This document shows positions 17,309-26,129 of a stretch of DNA of 38,849 nucleotides, in pieces (position 1 is the first letter of the stretch; every line of letters begins with the position of its first letter). Where the stretch lies: positions 1 through 38,849 of IMG/VR virus record IMGVR_UViG_3300025598_000082; one strand, written 5' to 3'. The stretch is from a virus. The notes under the pieces are model-generated. The model was given only the letters and a program-made list of their open reading frames with translations, was not told the DNA's origin and searched no databases. The translations under genes and the position numbers were made by a program.

Positions 17309-19780
17309 ATGGCAGACTTTGGCTTTGTTGGCCCTAGTTACGAAGCTCCTTCCATTTATCAAGATGGACAGGAATGTATTAATTTTCGTGCTGAAGTTGA
17401 CCCATTAAAAGAACCTGGCAGTAGAGGCGTTGTATCTCTTTATCCAACACCTGGCTTAACATCTGCTTTAGTATTTCAAAACAATCAACAAGTTCGTGGA
17501 TTAAGAACATTATCAGGTGGTAATTTTATGTTGGCTGTAGTCGGCCCATATCTTTACTTAATCAATAATACTTTAAATGCTACGATTGTCGGTCAATTAT
17601 CATCATCTGCAGGCCCTGTAAGTATTACAGACAATGGCGTATATGCCTATATTGTTGATGGAAATAACCGATATTCATGGAAAATATCGCAACCACTTTC
17701 AGCCACTTTTATTGGTTCTTTATCAGGAACAACCCTTACTGTTGTATTAATTAAAAGTGGTGTATTGGCAACAGGAATGTCTATATTTGGTTCGGGTCTA
17801 TCTTCTGAAACAGTTATTACAAGCCAAACATCAGGTGTGCCAGGAAGTGTTGGCACTTACACAGTTAATCAAACTCAAACTGAAACAGCCGAAATTATCA
17901 ATGCTTCTACGGTAGGTTGTAATTTTATCGGTTCAATTAACGGAAACATATTAACTGTATCAAATATTGTAGAAGGTAATTTATATCTTGGTCAAACAAT
18001 ACAAGGGCCAGGCGTTACTTTAGGCACAGTTATTACTGCTTTAGGCAGCGAAACTGTTTTAACTGCAGCTATCAATACTGCTGGCACAGGATACGCTGTA
18101 AATGACGTTATAACAGTTTTAGGGGGTATTTATGGCAATTTCCCTTCTACTTACACAGTAAATTCAGTTAATGTTGGCGTAGCCACAGTAGGCACAATTT
18201 CAGGTGGTTCTTCTTATACAAATGGCACTTATTATAATGTTCAAATGACTTATGTAAGTGGCCCAGTTGCGACCACATATCCAAGTGCTACTATTGTGGT
18301 ATCAGGTGGCGCAGTAAGTTCAGTTTCTATTACATCACCAGGTTTAGGTTTTACAAACACAGGAACAGTATTGTCTGCTCCTAGCACATCAATTGGTGGC
18401 ACAGGATCAGGATTTACTGTATCAGTAGCAACTTTAACTAGCACAGGTGCAGTTACATCATTAACGCAAACAAGTCCAGGTCAATATACTTCATTACCTA
18501 ACAATCCAGCGTCTACATCAACAAATGGCACAGGCACAGGATTAACCCTTAATTTAACTTTCGGTTCAGGTTCAGGTGGAACAGGTAATTATGTTTTAAA
18601 TAACTCTCAAACTGTCGCATCTCAAACAATGTTTGGATTGAATTTTAGTATTATTCCTTCATCTGATGGCGCATTTCAAGGTGCTAACACAGTTGATACT
18701 GTAGACAATTATTTTGTATATAACGACCCTAATTCACAACAATGGGCAGCTTCCAATATTTTAAGCCCTATAACTTCAGCTTTAAGTTTTTCATCTAAAG
18801 ACGGATCGCCTGATAACCTAGTTTCTCTTATTGTAGATCATAGAGAAGTTTATTTAATGGGTGAGAAATCATCAGAAGTATGGGTAGACGTAGGAACATT
18901 TCCGTTTCCTTTCCAACGTATTCCAGGCACATCTACTCAACATGGTATAGCGGCTCAATTCTCGTTATCTAGAGTAGGTAACTCATTTGCTTATGTTTCT
19001 CGTAACAATCGTGGTCAAGCTCAAATTATGCAAATGAATGGTTATATCCCACAAAGAATATCAACTCATGCTGTAGAAAATACTTTAGTAGATCAATATG
19101 TAGATGACGCAATAGCATGGACTTATCAACTAGAAGGACATGAAGTTTATGTTGTTTCTTTCCCAACAATAGATTTAACTTGGGCTTATGACGCAACTAC
19201 TAATATGTGGCACAAATGGTTATGGGTAGACAATAACAATGTTTATCATAGACACAGAGGCAATTGCTCAACTGTATTTCAAGGTTTAGTTTATGTGGGT
19301 GATTGGCAAAATGGTATTCTTTACCAATTAGACTCTAATAACTATACTGACAATGGTCAAGAAATTAGACGTTTACGCAGAGCGCCACACCTTGTTACAG
19401 ACTTACAACGTCAATATTTAGAAGAATTCCAAATACAATTTCAACCTGGCGTTGGTTTAAATGGTCTTTCTAAAACCACTTATTCATCTACAAGTGCTGT
19501 TGCAGGATTAGCAATTGCAGGTAGAGCTATTGCAGGAACATCATCATTAGCAACTGTAGGTGCTAACCCACAAGCTATGTTACGTTGGTCTAATGACGGA
19601 GGTTCTACATGGTCAAACGAACATTGGACTTCTATTGGTCAAATAGGTAAATATAAAAATCGTGCTATTTGGCGTAGATTGGGTTGGTCAAGAGATAGAG
19701 TTTTTGAAGTGGTAGTTACCGACCCTGTTAAATCGGTTATAATATCTGCTAATCTAAAAGCATCTGAAGGGGAAAACTAA
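17309..19780 (+). CDS. Packaged-DNA stabilisation protein, P22 gp10-like, with nested insertions
   Basis: 823 residues against 472 in P22 gp10. The N-terminus FVGPSYEAPSIYQDGQECINFRAE and PLKEPGSRGVVSLYPTPGL is the gp10 family signature, and later parts (VDHREVYLMGEKSSEVWVDVG, TYQLEGHEVYVVSFP) continue the beta-propeller-like body. Residues 131-445 are extra: a first beta module (131-199), then a second (203-443) split by another module (252-420), itself split by an 86-residue module (291-376) shared with the tail fibre. In P22, gp10 plugs the portal/gp4 channel and holds DNA in. The insertions probably project outward from a blade. Confidence 0.87.
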   Translation: MADFGFVGPSYEAPSIYQDGQECINFRAEVDPLKEPGSRGVVSLYPTPGLTSALVFQNNQQVRGLRTLSGGNFMLAVVGPYLYLINNTLNATIVGQLSSSAGPVSITDNGVYAYIVDGNNRYSWKISQPLSATFIGSLSGTTLTVVLIKSGVLATGMSIFGSGLSSETVITSQTSGVPGSVGTYTVNQTQTETAEIINASTVGCNFIGSINGNILTVSNIVEGNLYLGQTIQGPGVTLGTVITALGSETVLTAAINTAGTGYAVNDVITVLGGIYGNFPSTYTVNSVNVGVATVGTISGGSSYTNGTYYNVQMTYVSGPVATTYPSATIVVSGGAVSSVSITSPGLGFTNTGTVLSAPSTSIGGTGSGFTVSVATLTSTGAVTSLTQTSPGQYTSLPNNPASTSTNGTGTGLTLNLTFGSGSGGTGNYVLNNSQTVASQTMFGLNFSIIPSSDGAFQGANTVDTVDNYFVYNDPNSQQWAASNILSPITSALSFSSKDGSPDNLVSLIVDHREVYLMGEKSSEVWVDVGTFPFPFQRIPGTSTQHGIAAQFSLSRVGNSFAYVSRNNRGQAQIMQMNGYIPQRISTHAVENTLVDQYVDDAIAWTYQLEGHEVYVVSFPTIDLTWAYDATTNMWHKWLWVDNNNVYHRHRGNCSTVFQGLVYVGDWQNGILYQLDSNNYTDNGQEIRRLRRAPHLVTDLQRQYLEEFQIQFQPGVGLNGLSKTTYSSTSAVAGLAIAGRAIAGTSSLATVGANPQAMLRWSNDGGSTWSNEHWTSIGQIGKYKNRAIWRRLGWSRDRVFEVVVTDPVKSVIISANLKASEGEN

Positions 19781-20016
19781 TGTCAAATGGTATTTATGGT
19801 TCAAATCAGACAAATCCTTACCCACAAGCTGAATTTTTAGAGCCTTCAAGCAAAAGACCACATAGAGCGTGGCAACAATATTTTTTAAATTTAGTTAACT
19901 TTAGTCATGCTGATACAGCAACTTCAGGCACAGCACAATTACCCCCTGCGCCTCAAGGTTTTGTAAATATGACTGTTAACGGAAAACAAGTTAAAGTTCC
20001 TTATTATAATCAATGA
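19780..20016 (+). CDS. Small conserved tail-region protein (78 aa)
   Basis: 78 residues: FLEPSSKRPHRAWQQYFLNLV in the first half and a short strand pair at the end (VNMTVNGKQVKVPYYNQ). Similar short proteins with an R-x-W-x-x-x-F motif are seen beside tail genes in aquatic podoviruses. The ATG overlaps the gp10-like stop (TAATG) and the stop overlaps the cupin gene (ATGA). It takes the place a tail needle or plug would have, but is much shorter than P22 gp26 and has no coiled coil, so I leave it unassigned. Confidence 0.6.
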   Translation: MSNGIYGSNQTNPYPQAEFLEPSSKRPHRAWQQYFLNLVNFSHADTATSGTAQLPPAPQGFVNMTVNGKQVKVPYYNQ

Positions 20017-20360
20017 GTAACGAACAATTATTTAATAAGTTAAATGGCACATTTGAAATTGATCCAAATGTTATTCATTATTTTTCAGATGGTTTATATG
20101 CTAAACAAATGACAATGCCTAAAGGATTTATGGCAGGTAAGCACGTTCATAATTACAGTCATTTAAGTGTATTAGCAAAAGGCAAAGTTGTTGTAAGAAC
20201 CGATAATGAAGCTCAAGAATATACTGCACCGGCTTGTATTACTATTAAAGCAGGTGAATATCATACAGTAGAAGCACTAGAAGATTGTGCATGGTTTTGT
20301 ATTCACGCCACGTCAGAGTCTGACAAAGTTGATGACGTTTTAATTGTAAGGAAGGATTAA
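20013..20360 (+). CDS. Cupin-fold protein (115 aa)
   Basis: A single cupin domain. Cupin motif 1 is GKHVHNYSHLSVLAKGKVVV, with His44, His46 and His50 as likely metal ligands. Motif 2 is AGEYHTVEALEDCAWFCIHAT with His84. Length suits a one-domain cupin. It is co-translated (ATGA overlap) within the tail/ejection operon rather than in a metabolic cluster, so a virion or assembly role is as likely as an enzymatic one. Substrate unknown. Confidence 0.75.
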   Translation: MSNEQLFNKLNGTFEIDPNVIHYFSDGLYAKQMTMPKGFMAGKHVHNYSHLSVLAKGKVVVRTDNEAQEYTAPACITIKAGEYHTVEALEDCAWFCIHATSESDKVDDVLIVRKD

Positions 20361-20362
20361 TT

Positions 20363-21193
20363 ATGTCTTGGAGTTGGGTATCTGGTATTGGTTCTGCAAT
20401 AAGCGGTATAGCAGGCGCATTGGGAGCAAGTAGTGCGGCTGACGCACAAGCGGCGGCTGAACAACAAGCAATACAAGCACAGCAACAAATGTTTAACCAA
20501 CAATTTGGTGCTTTAGCTCCACAAAGAGCAGCAGGTTATAATGCTTTAAATGAATTAGGCGCTTTAGGAAGTGGCCCTTATACTCAATACAACGCTCAAG
20601 GACAAGCCACAGGTCAAGGCACAGGAACAGGTTATTTAACTCACCAATTTGGCAATACCGATTTAAACGCTAATATTGCACCTAATTATGCTTTTGGACT
20701 TCAACAAGGATTGGGAAATGTTAATGCACAAAACAATGCTTTAGGTGGAAGAATTGGTGGAAATGCCTTACAAGGTGCAAATACATTTGCTCAAAATTAT
20801 GCAGGTAATGCTTATCAACAAGCATTTAATAACTATCAAGGACAACGTAACAATATTTACAATACTTTAGCTGGTATTGCAGGTATTGGTCAAAATGCTC
20901 TTAATACAGGCGCACAAGTAGGTATGAACGCAGCAAACGCTATCGGACAACAACAAGTTGGTATAGGTAATGCTCAAGCAGCAGGATATATGGGAATGGC
21001 AAATGCAATTGGTGGTGGCGCTCAAGGTATATCAAATTCTTATTTACTATCTCAATTGTTAAATCAAAATGGCAATATTAATTCAGTTAATCAACAATTA
21101 AATGCTCTTGGGTCACCTTATAATTATAATACTATGCCAACAAATCCCGCAGAGTCATTTACTCCTAAAGAAGTAACTGGTCAAGGAATATAG
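20363..21193 (+). CDS. Internal virion / DNA ejection protein (276 aa)
   Basis: The N-terminus is a hydrophobic Gly/Ala/Ser helix (WVSGIGSAISGIAGALGASSAADA) followed by a Gln/Ala-rich helix. Residues 115-200 carry the pattern found in podovirus DNA-transfer proteins (NYAFGLQQGLGNVNAQ, GRIGGNALQGANTFAQNYAG, NAYQQAFNNYQGQRNNIYN, LAGIAGIGQNALNTG). The protein is nearly free of Lys and Glu. It is the first of three consecutive proteins corresponding in position to P22 gp7, gp20 and gp16, which leave the capsid and form the channel across the host envelope. Confidence 0.75.
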   Translation: MSWSWVSGIGSAISGIAGALGASSAADAQAAAEQQAIQAQQQMFNQQFGALAPQRAAGYNALNELGALGSGPYTQYNAQGQATGQGTGTGYLTHQFGNTDLNANIAPNYAFGLQQGLGNVNAQNNALGGRIGGNALQGANTFAQNYAGNAYQQAFNNYQGQRNNIYNTLAGIAGIGQNALNTGAQVGMNAANAIGQQQVGIGNAQAAGYMGMANAIGGGAQGISNSYLLSQLLNQNGNINSVNQQLNALGSPYNYNTMPTNPAESFTPKEVTGQGI

Positions 21194-21202
21194 GAAAAAA
21201 TT

Positions 21203-22669
21203 ATGGCAGACTATAACGTATCAGACGTAGCATCAAAAGTTAATATTCCAAATCAAATGTCACTTGCTGACATGATTAATATGGCTCGTAATGTCCAGTC
21301 ATATCAACAAGCGCAACAAATTAATCCTTTACTTTTACAACAACAACAAGCTGAAACTAAACGTGCTGGTGCAGAAGCCAATGTATCTGAACAAACACAA
21401 GAACCTAGAATTTCAACTATTAAATCTGAATCAAATATAAAAAATATTGAATCAGCAAAAGCAGATCAAATTAATAAAGAAAGATTAATAACACAAAACT
21501 TAATAGCTCATCCTGAACAATGGACTAATGCAGATGGTCAACCTGATTTAAATAAAGCATTTCAAGTTTTTACTACTCAAGCACCTTTAACAGGCGCTGA
21601 AACTGTAGGTAAAATTGCAGAAACAGTAGCCCATAAAGCTACTGCTGACAACGCCACATTAAAATTAAATCAAGATACTAGAGAAAAATTTGGTTCTGCA
21701 ATAAGCGCTGTTGCAAGATCAGGAAGCAAAAATTTAAAAGATTATATAGAAGCAATAGATAATACATTACAACAATATCCTAATGTTCCAAGCGCTATTC
21801 ACGCTGCAGAATCATATAAAAAATTATTAACCCCTGTAAACCCTAAAGATTTACCTGCAAAAGGTATTATTGCGGCCAATTCATTTTTAACACCTGCTGA
21901 AGCTTTACCAAAAGCAACAGTTAATGCAGCAGGTCAAACTGTTATTTACAATCCACTTACCACAGAAATTGGTGCGCCAGGTTCTCAAGGTATATCTAGT
22001 AAAGGTAATGGCGGTAATCAAGGTCAAGGATTAGGAATAAATCCATCAAGTGTTCAAGTTAAATCTTATGAAAATCAAGTTGCAAATGTTGCAGAAGATT
22101 ATAAAAATACTGTTGCAGACGCTACAAGTGCAGCTAAAAACATTGGTCTTTATCAAAAACTTAAAGAGTATTCTAAAGGTGCATCTACAGGTGCATTTGC
22201 AAAACCAAGAGAATTTCTTAATAATGTTGCACAAACTTTATCAATTAAAAATGATGAAACTGCTACTGATACGCAATTACTTGATAAAATTTCTGCACAA
22301 TTAGCTTTACAAGGTGGCAAAAATGGAACAGATTTTGCTACAACAATTAGACAAGCTGCTGACCCTAATAAACACATGACACTTCAAGCTATTGAGCAAG
22401 CATCTAATCAATATATTGGTCAAGAAAAACTTAAACTTATTAAACAAGCAATTATGCAACAATATCAAACTAATCCTGAAAAATATTCAAAAGCACTTGT
22501 TCAGTTTAATCAAATTGCTGATCCTAATGTATTGCAATGGAACTCAATGTCTGATGACGCTAAAAGAAAATTTAGAGCTTCTATGAATGAAAAAGAATGG
22601 ACTGCATTTAAGAAAAAAGGTGAAGCTATGACTAATATTGATAAACGATATAATTTAGGATTAATGTAA
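21203..22669 (+). CDS. Ejection protein, second of three (488 aa)
   Basis: 488 residues, helical, Gln/Asn/Lys-rich, without a signal peptide or membrane segment. It starts with a YNVSDVASKVNIPNQMSLADMINM segment followed by a Gln-rich helix (QSYQQAQQINPLLLQQQQAE), a common start in podovirus internal proteins. The middle has a Gly/Asn linker (around residues 255-275), and the C-terminal third is a helical bundle. It is placed between the other two ejection proteins and overlaps the next gene by TAATG. Assignment relies on position and composition. Confidence 0.68.
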   Translation: MADYNVSDVASKVNIPNQMSLADMINMARNVQSYQQAQQINPLLLQQQQAETKRAGAEANVSEQTQEPRISTIKSESNIKNIESAKADQINKERLITQNLIAHPEQWTNADGQPDLNKAFQVFTTQAPLTGAETVGKIAETVAHKATADNATLKLNQDTREKFGSAISAVARSGSKNLKDYIEAIDNTLQQYPNVPSAIHAAESYKKLLTPVNPKDLPAKGIIAANSFLTPAEALPKATVNAAGQTVIYNPLTTEIGAPGSQGISSKGNGGNQGQGLGINPSSVQVKSYENQVANVAEDYKNTVADATSAAKNIGLYQKLKEYSKGASTGAFAKPREFLNNVAQTLSIKNDETATDTQLLDKISAQLALQGGKNGTDFATTIRQAADPNKHMTLQAIEQASNQYIGQEKLKLIKQAIMQQYQTNPEKYSKALVQFNQIADPNVLQWNSMSDDAKRKFRASMNEKEWTAFKKKGEAMTNIDKRYNLGLM

Positions 22670-24453
22670 TGGCTTTTGCTGATGAATATGATGTAGTTTT
22701 GCCTAATATTCCTGTTACAGCTAAAGATTTAAGCAAAAACAAAATAGAAGATGAAGATTTGCTCGGTGCTAATCCTAATTCTTTTATTAGTCATCCAGAA
22801 CATGAAGAGGATTTAATTGGATCAGGCGCAATAGAAAATCCATCTTTTGGCAATGAGGCTGACATTTTATTGCAAGAATCTAAAAAACCAAATCCTTATG
22901 AATCAATGCCTACATCTCAAAAAGTTTATCAAGGCGCTAAAGAAGCATTATTAAGTCAATGGTTAGCATTAAAACAATTAGGTGAACCTTTATATCCTGA
23001 AAAAAAACCAAGCATAGAAAAAGAAGTAAAAGAACAAAGAGCTAGAACAGAAAATTTACTTCAATATCCATCAGCTATGACAGGTTATATTGGAGCTAAT
23101 ATTGGTGAAGCGCTTTTAGGTGGTGAAGCAATACAAGCTGCAGGCGCATTAACTAAATTACCTGCATTAGAAACAATAGGTTCACAAATAATAAATCCTT
23201 CTAATTATAAAGCTGCGGCTACTGTTGGAGCAACTCAAGGATTATTAACTCCAACATTAGAAGATGAAAGTAAACTTGCTCGTGTTGGTGTTGGTGCAGG
23301 TGCAGGAATTGCAGGATTGGGTGCTACTAATGCTATAGGTAGAATTGCTCAACCTATTAAAAATGAATTAAATGTTGCAGGTCAAAAAGCTGTAAATACT
23401 TTAAAAAATGCAGGAATAGATTTAGACTTAGCACAACAAACAGGATCAGCATTTTTATCAAAAGCAAAAGCAATGCTAAATGACAATCCATTAACTGCTG
23501 GATTTCAACAAGCATTTGCTCAAAAACAAAAATCACAATTTAATAATGCAGTATTAAAAACTATTGGTGAAGATAGTCATGTAGCAGATGCAGCAACAAT
23601 GGGAAAGGCTGCAGATAGAATTGATAATCAATTTAAATCTATATTAGAAAATAATAATTTAAATATTAATGACGATGTATTATCTAAAATTGGTGGCATA
23701 CAAAAAGAATCTCATACATTTTTAGGTGACAAAAATCCTGTGTCTACTTTATCTAATGAAATTATTAATAGTGTTGATGAAAATGGTCAAATTTCTGGTC
23801 AAAAAGCATATGCAATTAAAAAACAATTAGACAGAGCATCAAGTTTACCTGACTCAACATTGGCTTATCATGCAAGACAATTAAGAGGTGCTGTAATGGA
23901 TGCCTTTAATAATTCTTTAAGCAAAGAAGATCAAGAAGCATTTAAAACAGCTAGATTACAATTTAGAAATATGAAAATTATTGAAAACGCTATTGATAAA
24001 TCAGGTAGCGGTGATATTAGTCCATCAATATTAGCAAATACAGTTGGAACAAAAGCTAATCGTGGTGCATCAATATATGGAAAAGGCGATCAAGCATTAA
24101 TTAATTTAGCCCAATCAGGAAAACAAATTATTCCTGAAAAAATACCTAATTCAGGAACAGCTACTAGAATATTGGCTCATAATTTACCATTGTCTTTAGC
24201 TGGTGCAGGATATGGATTATATACAGGTGATTATAAAACTGCTGCAACAGGTGCATTAGGTGGTTTTGCAATTCCAAACATTATGCAAAAAGCAATAACA
24301 AATCCATCTGTAATAAATTATGGAACAAAAGGAATACAATCAAAAGCATTAAGAGAATTATTAAATGCTCCAAGTAATTTAGGAATGCAAAAAATACCAG
24401 CTTCTCAATTTACAGCTTATGAACTAAAACAAAAACCAGCAGAAAAGGATTAA
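22669..24453 (+). CDS. Ejection protein, third of three; gp16 position (594 aa)
   Basis: 594 residues. An acidic, extended N-terminus (about 1-90) is followed by weakly hydrophobic Gly/Ala-rich stretches (TGYIGANIGEALLGGEAIQAAGAL; RVGVGAGAGIAGLGATNAIG), a long helical middle, and another hydrophobic segment near 510-535 (LPLSLAGAGYGLY ... GALGGFAIPNIM). This matches membrane-interacting pilot/ejection proteins such as P22 gp16. No lytic transglycosylase motif is seen. It ends the internal-protein block, two bases before the collar-domain fibre. Confidence 0.65.
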   Translation: MAFADEYDVVLPNIPVTAKDLSKNKIEDEDLLGANPNSFISHPEHEEDLIGSGAIENPSFGNEADILLQESKKPNPYESMPTSQKVYQGAKEALLSQWLALKQLGEPLYPEKKPSIEKEVKEQRARTENLLQYPSAMTGYIGANIGEALLGGEAIQAAGALTKLPALETIGSQIINPSNYKAAATVGATQGLLTPTLEDESKLARVGVGAGAGIAGLGATNAIGRIAQPIKNELNVAGQKAVNTLKNAGIDLDLAQQTGSAFLSKAKAMLNDNPLTAGFQQAFAQKQKSQFNNAVLKTIGEDSHVADAATMGKAADRIDNQFKSILENNNLNINDDVLSKIGGIQKESHTFLGDKNPVSTLSNEIINSVDENGQISGQKAYAIKKQLDRASSLPDSTLAYHARQLRGAVMDAFNNSLSKEDQEAFKTARLQFRNMKIIENAIDKSGSGDISPSILANTVGTKANRGASIYGKGDQALINLAQSGKQIIPEKIPNSGTATRILAHNLPLSLAGAGYGLYTGDYKTAATGALGGFAIPNIMQKAITNPSVINYGTKGIQSKALRELLNAPSNLGMQKIPASQFTAYELKQKPAEKD

Positions 24454-24454
24454 C

Positions 24455-25207
24455 ATGAGTGTATTATTATCCCCAATAGGAAATGGAATAAACTTCCTAA
24501 CAACCACAGGTCAGCCACTTAACGCTGGTCAGCTTTATACCTATCAAGCAGGTTCAAGCACGCCACTTACAACTTATAGTGATAATAATGGACTTTATCC
24601 TAATAGCAATCCTATTATTTTGGGAACTGACGGAAGGCTTCCTAATGAACTTTGGTTAACACAAAACTATTATTATAAATTTGTATTAGAAGATTCAAAT
24701 AACAATTTAATAGCTACATACGATAACCTATACGGAATCCTTGCTACATCTAGCGGTGGTGGCTCTACAAGCGTTCCTAGTGGCGTTATTATGATGTGGT
24801 CAGGCTCTATTGGCTCTATTCCTAGTGGTTATTATTTATGTAATGGATCAAATGGAACACCTGATTTAAGAGATAGATTTATTGTAGGCGCTGGTAATCT
24901 TTATTCAGTAGCACAAACAGGTGGTAGTGCAGACGCTATTGTGGTATCACATACCCATACTGCAAATTCTGTAACATCAGTTACTGATCCTGGTCATAGC
25001 CATTCTATTCCATTATCACAAAACGTCAATTCTTATGGTTCTAACTCTGGTGGTGTAGGACCTGTTACACCTGGAAATGTAACTACAAATACAGCATTTA
25101 CTGGTATTTCAGCTACAACCAATACAACAATCGCAGTAGCAGGTAACGCAGGAACAGGAGCTAACAACCCATTGTTCTATGCTCTCTGTTACATAATGAA
25201 GTCATAA
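24455..25207 (+). CDS. Tail fibre protein with collar domain (250 aa)
   Basis: Residues 1-95 are a phage fibre N-terminal domain (GQPLNAGQLYTYQAGSSTPLT, YPNSNPIILGTDGRLPNELWL, YKFVLEDS). After a Gly/Ser linker, residues 107-145 are a tail-collar domain (GVIMMWSGSIGSIPSGYYLCNG then TPDLRDRFIVGAG), and the C-terminus ends in the customary FYALCYIMKS. This is likely an accessory receptor-binding fibre. It precedes the lysis cassette by a few bases. Confidence 0.82.
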   Translation: MSVLLSPIGNGINFLTTTGQPLNAGQLYTYQAGSSTPLTTYSDNNGLYPNSNPIILGTDGRLPNELWLTQNYYYKFVLEDSNNNLIATYDNLYGILATSSGGGSTSVPSGVIMMWSGSIGSIPSGYYLCNGSNGTPDLRDRFIVGAGNLYSVAQTGGSADAIVVSHTHTANSVTSVTDPGHSHSIPLSQNVNSYGSNSGGVGPVTPGNVTTNTAFTGISATTNTTIAVAGNAGTGANNPLFYALCYIMKS

Positions 25208-25209
25208 TC

Positions 25210-25377
25210 ATGATTAAACATAATTTAAATGAAGTAGATCATAGATTAAGCACTCACGAAGAAATTTGTGCTTTACGTTATGAAGCAATCAATGCAAGAT
25301 TAAAGCGTTTGGAACAGATTTTGCTTGGTGCAGTAGGCGCAGTTTTGTTATTATTATTAAGTAATCTTTTAAAATAA
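25210..25377 (+). CDS. Small coiled-coil membrane protein, XhlA-like; holin accessory candidate (55 aa)
   Basis: 55 residues. The N-terminal 36 form a charged heptad-like helix (HNLNEVDHRLSTHEE ... INARLKRLEQ) and are followed by one C-terminal membrane segment (ILLGAVGAVLLLLLSNLLK). This is the XhlA/haemolysin-accessory design: cytoplasmic coiled coil plus one membrane anchor. It starts two bases after the collar fibre stop and leads a run of membrane proteins before the endolysin. A holin partner or antiholin role is inferred. Confidence 0.65.
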   Translation: MIKHNLNEVDHRLSTHEEICALRYEAINARLKRLEQILLGAVGAVLLLLLSNLLK

Positions 25378-25386
25378 GGAGTTTAT

Positions 25387-25620
25387 ATGCAATTAATTAA
25401 AGATTTATGGGCTGTTGTTCAGTCAGTATTACAAGTAATTAAAACATTAGTAGGTTATGTAAGAGCAATTATTTTGGCTGTGGAAACACTCATTGGCAAA
25501 ATTGCTCATAAGAAAGCAGAAGTTGCAGCACCTGTTGCTCAACCTGTAGAATCTACAACACCTGCTGTTCCTGCACCTGTAACCAATGAAAATGGCGCTA
25601 CAACTACTGTAGCTCAATAA
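25387..25620 (+). CDS. Amphipathic small lysis-region protein (77 aa)
   Basis: The first 40 residues are hydrophobic and amphipathic (LWAVVQSVLQVIKTLVGYVRAIILAVETLIGKI), enough to sit on or in a membrane. The rest is a disordered Pro/Ala/Thr/Val tail. AAGGAGTTTAT is a strong ribosome site, and its stop overlaps the holin ATG (TAATG). It is coupled to the holin, so it probably adjusts lysis timing, but no family is recognised. Confidence 0.6.
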   Translation: MQLIKDLWAVVQSVLQVIKTLVGYVRAIILAVETLIGKIAHKKAEVAAPVAQPVESTTPAVPAPVTNENGATTTVAQ

Positions 25621-26129
25621 TGAATTGGTTAGTTCAAATAGCGCCTACGATTGCTAGTGCGCTTGGTGGCCCATTAGCAGGCCTAGCTGTAACTGTATTA
25701 TCTAAAGCTTTAAATGTAGCACCGCATGAAGTTAATGACATAATTCAGTCTAATAAACTTAATGCAGATCAAATAGCTCAAGTTAAAGTAGCAGAAATAG
25801 AATTACAACGCCAAGCTCAAGAGTTAGGATTAGACTTTGCTAAAATAGAAGTCGCTGACTCTGTATCTGCTCGTAATATGGAAATTACTACTAAATCCCA
25901 TATTCCAGCAATATTAGCTTCAATTACAACTATCGGATTCTTTGGGATACTTACTTTGTTATTCTTTAATAAAGTTGATCCTACCAATAACGCTTTGATG
26001 ATTATGTTGGGTTCATTAGGAACTGCATGGACTGGCGTTATATCTTTTTACTTTGGATCATCTCATGGCAGTCAATTAAAAGATCAAATGCTTTATCATT
26101 CAACACCTGAAAAACCAAGCGAAGAATGA
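25620..26129 (+). CDS. Holin, 3TM (GTA_holin_3TM) type
   Basis: 169 residues. The N-terminus APTIASALGGPLAGLAVTVLSKAL is a hydrophobic helix, followed by a charged helical stretch (DQIAQVKVAEIELQRQAQELGLDFAKIE) and VSARNMEI. Two further membrane segments come near 105-125 (IPAILASITTIGFFGILTLLFF) and 130-150. This order matches the three-transmembrane holin family described in gene-transfer agents. It would permeabilise the inner membrane for the M15 endolysin, whose ATG overlaps its stop. Confidence 0.82.
   Translation: MNWLVQIAPTIASALGGPLAGLAVTVLSKALNVAPHEVNDIIQSNKLNADQIAQVKVAEIELQRQAQELGLDFAKIEVADSVSARNMEITTKSHIPAILASITTIGFFGILTLLFFNKVDPTNNALMIMLGSLGTAWTGVISFYFGSSHGSQLKDQMLYHSTPEKPSEE

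Noticed and set aside
22050-22586. Long Leu/Ile/Lys-rich frames inside the 488-residue ejection gene on both strands
   Set aside because: Composition reflects AT-rich codons read out of frame; they lack ribosome sites and lie wholly inside a well-supported gene.
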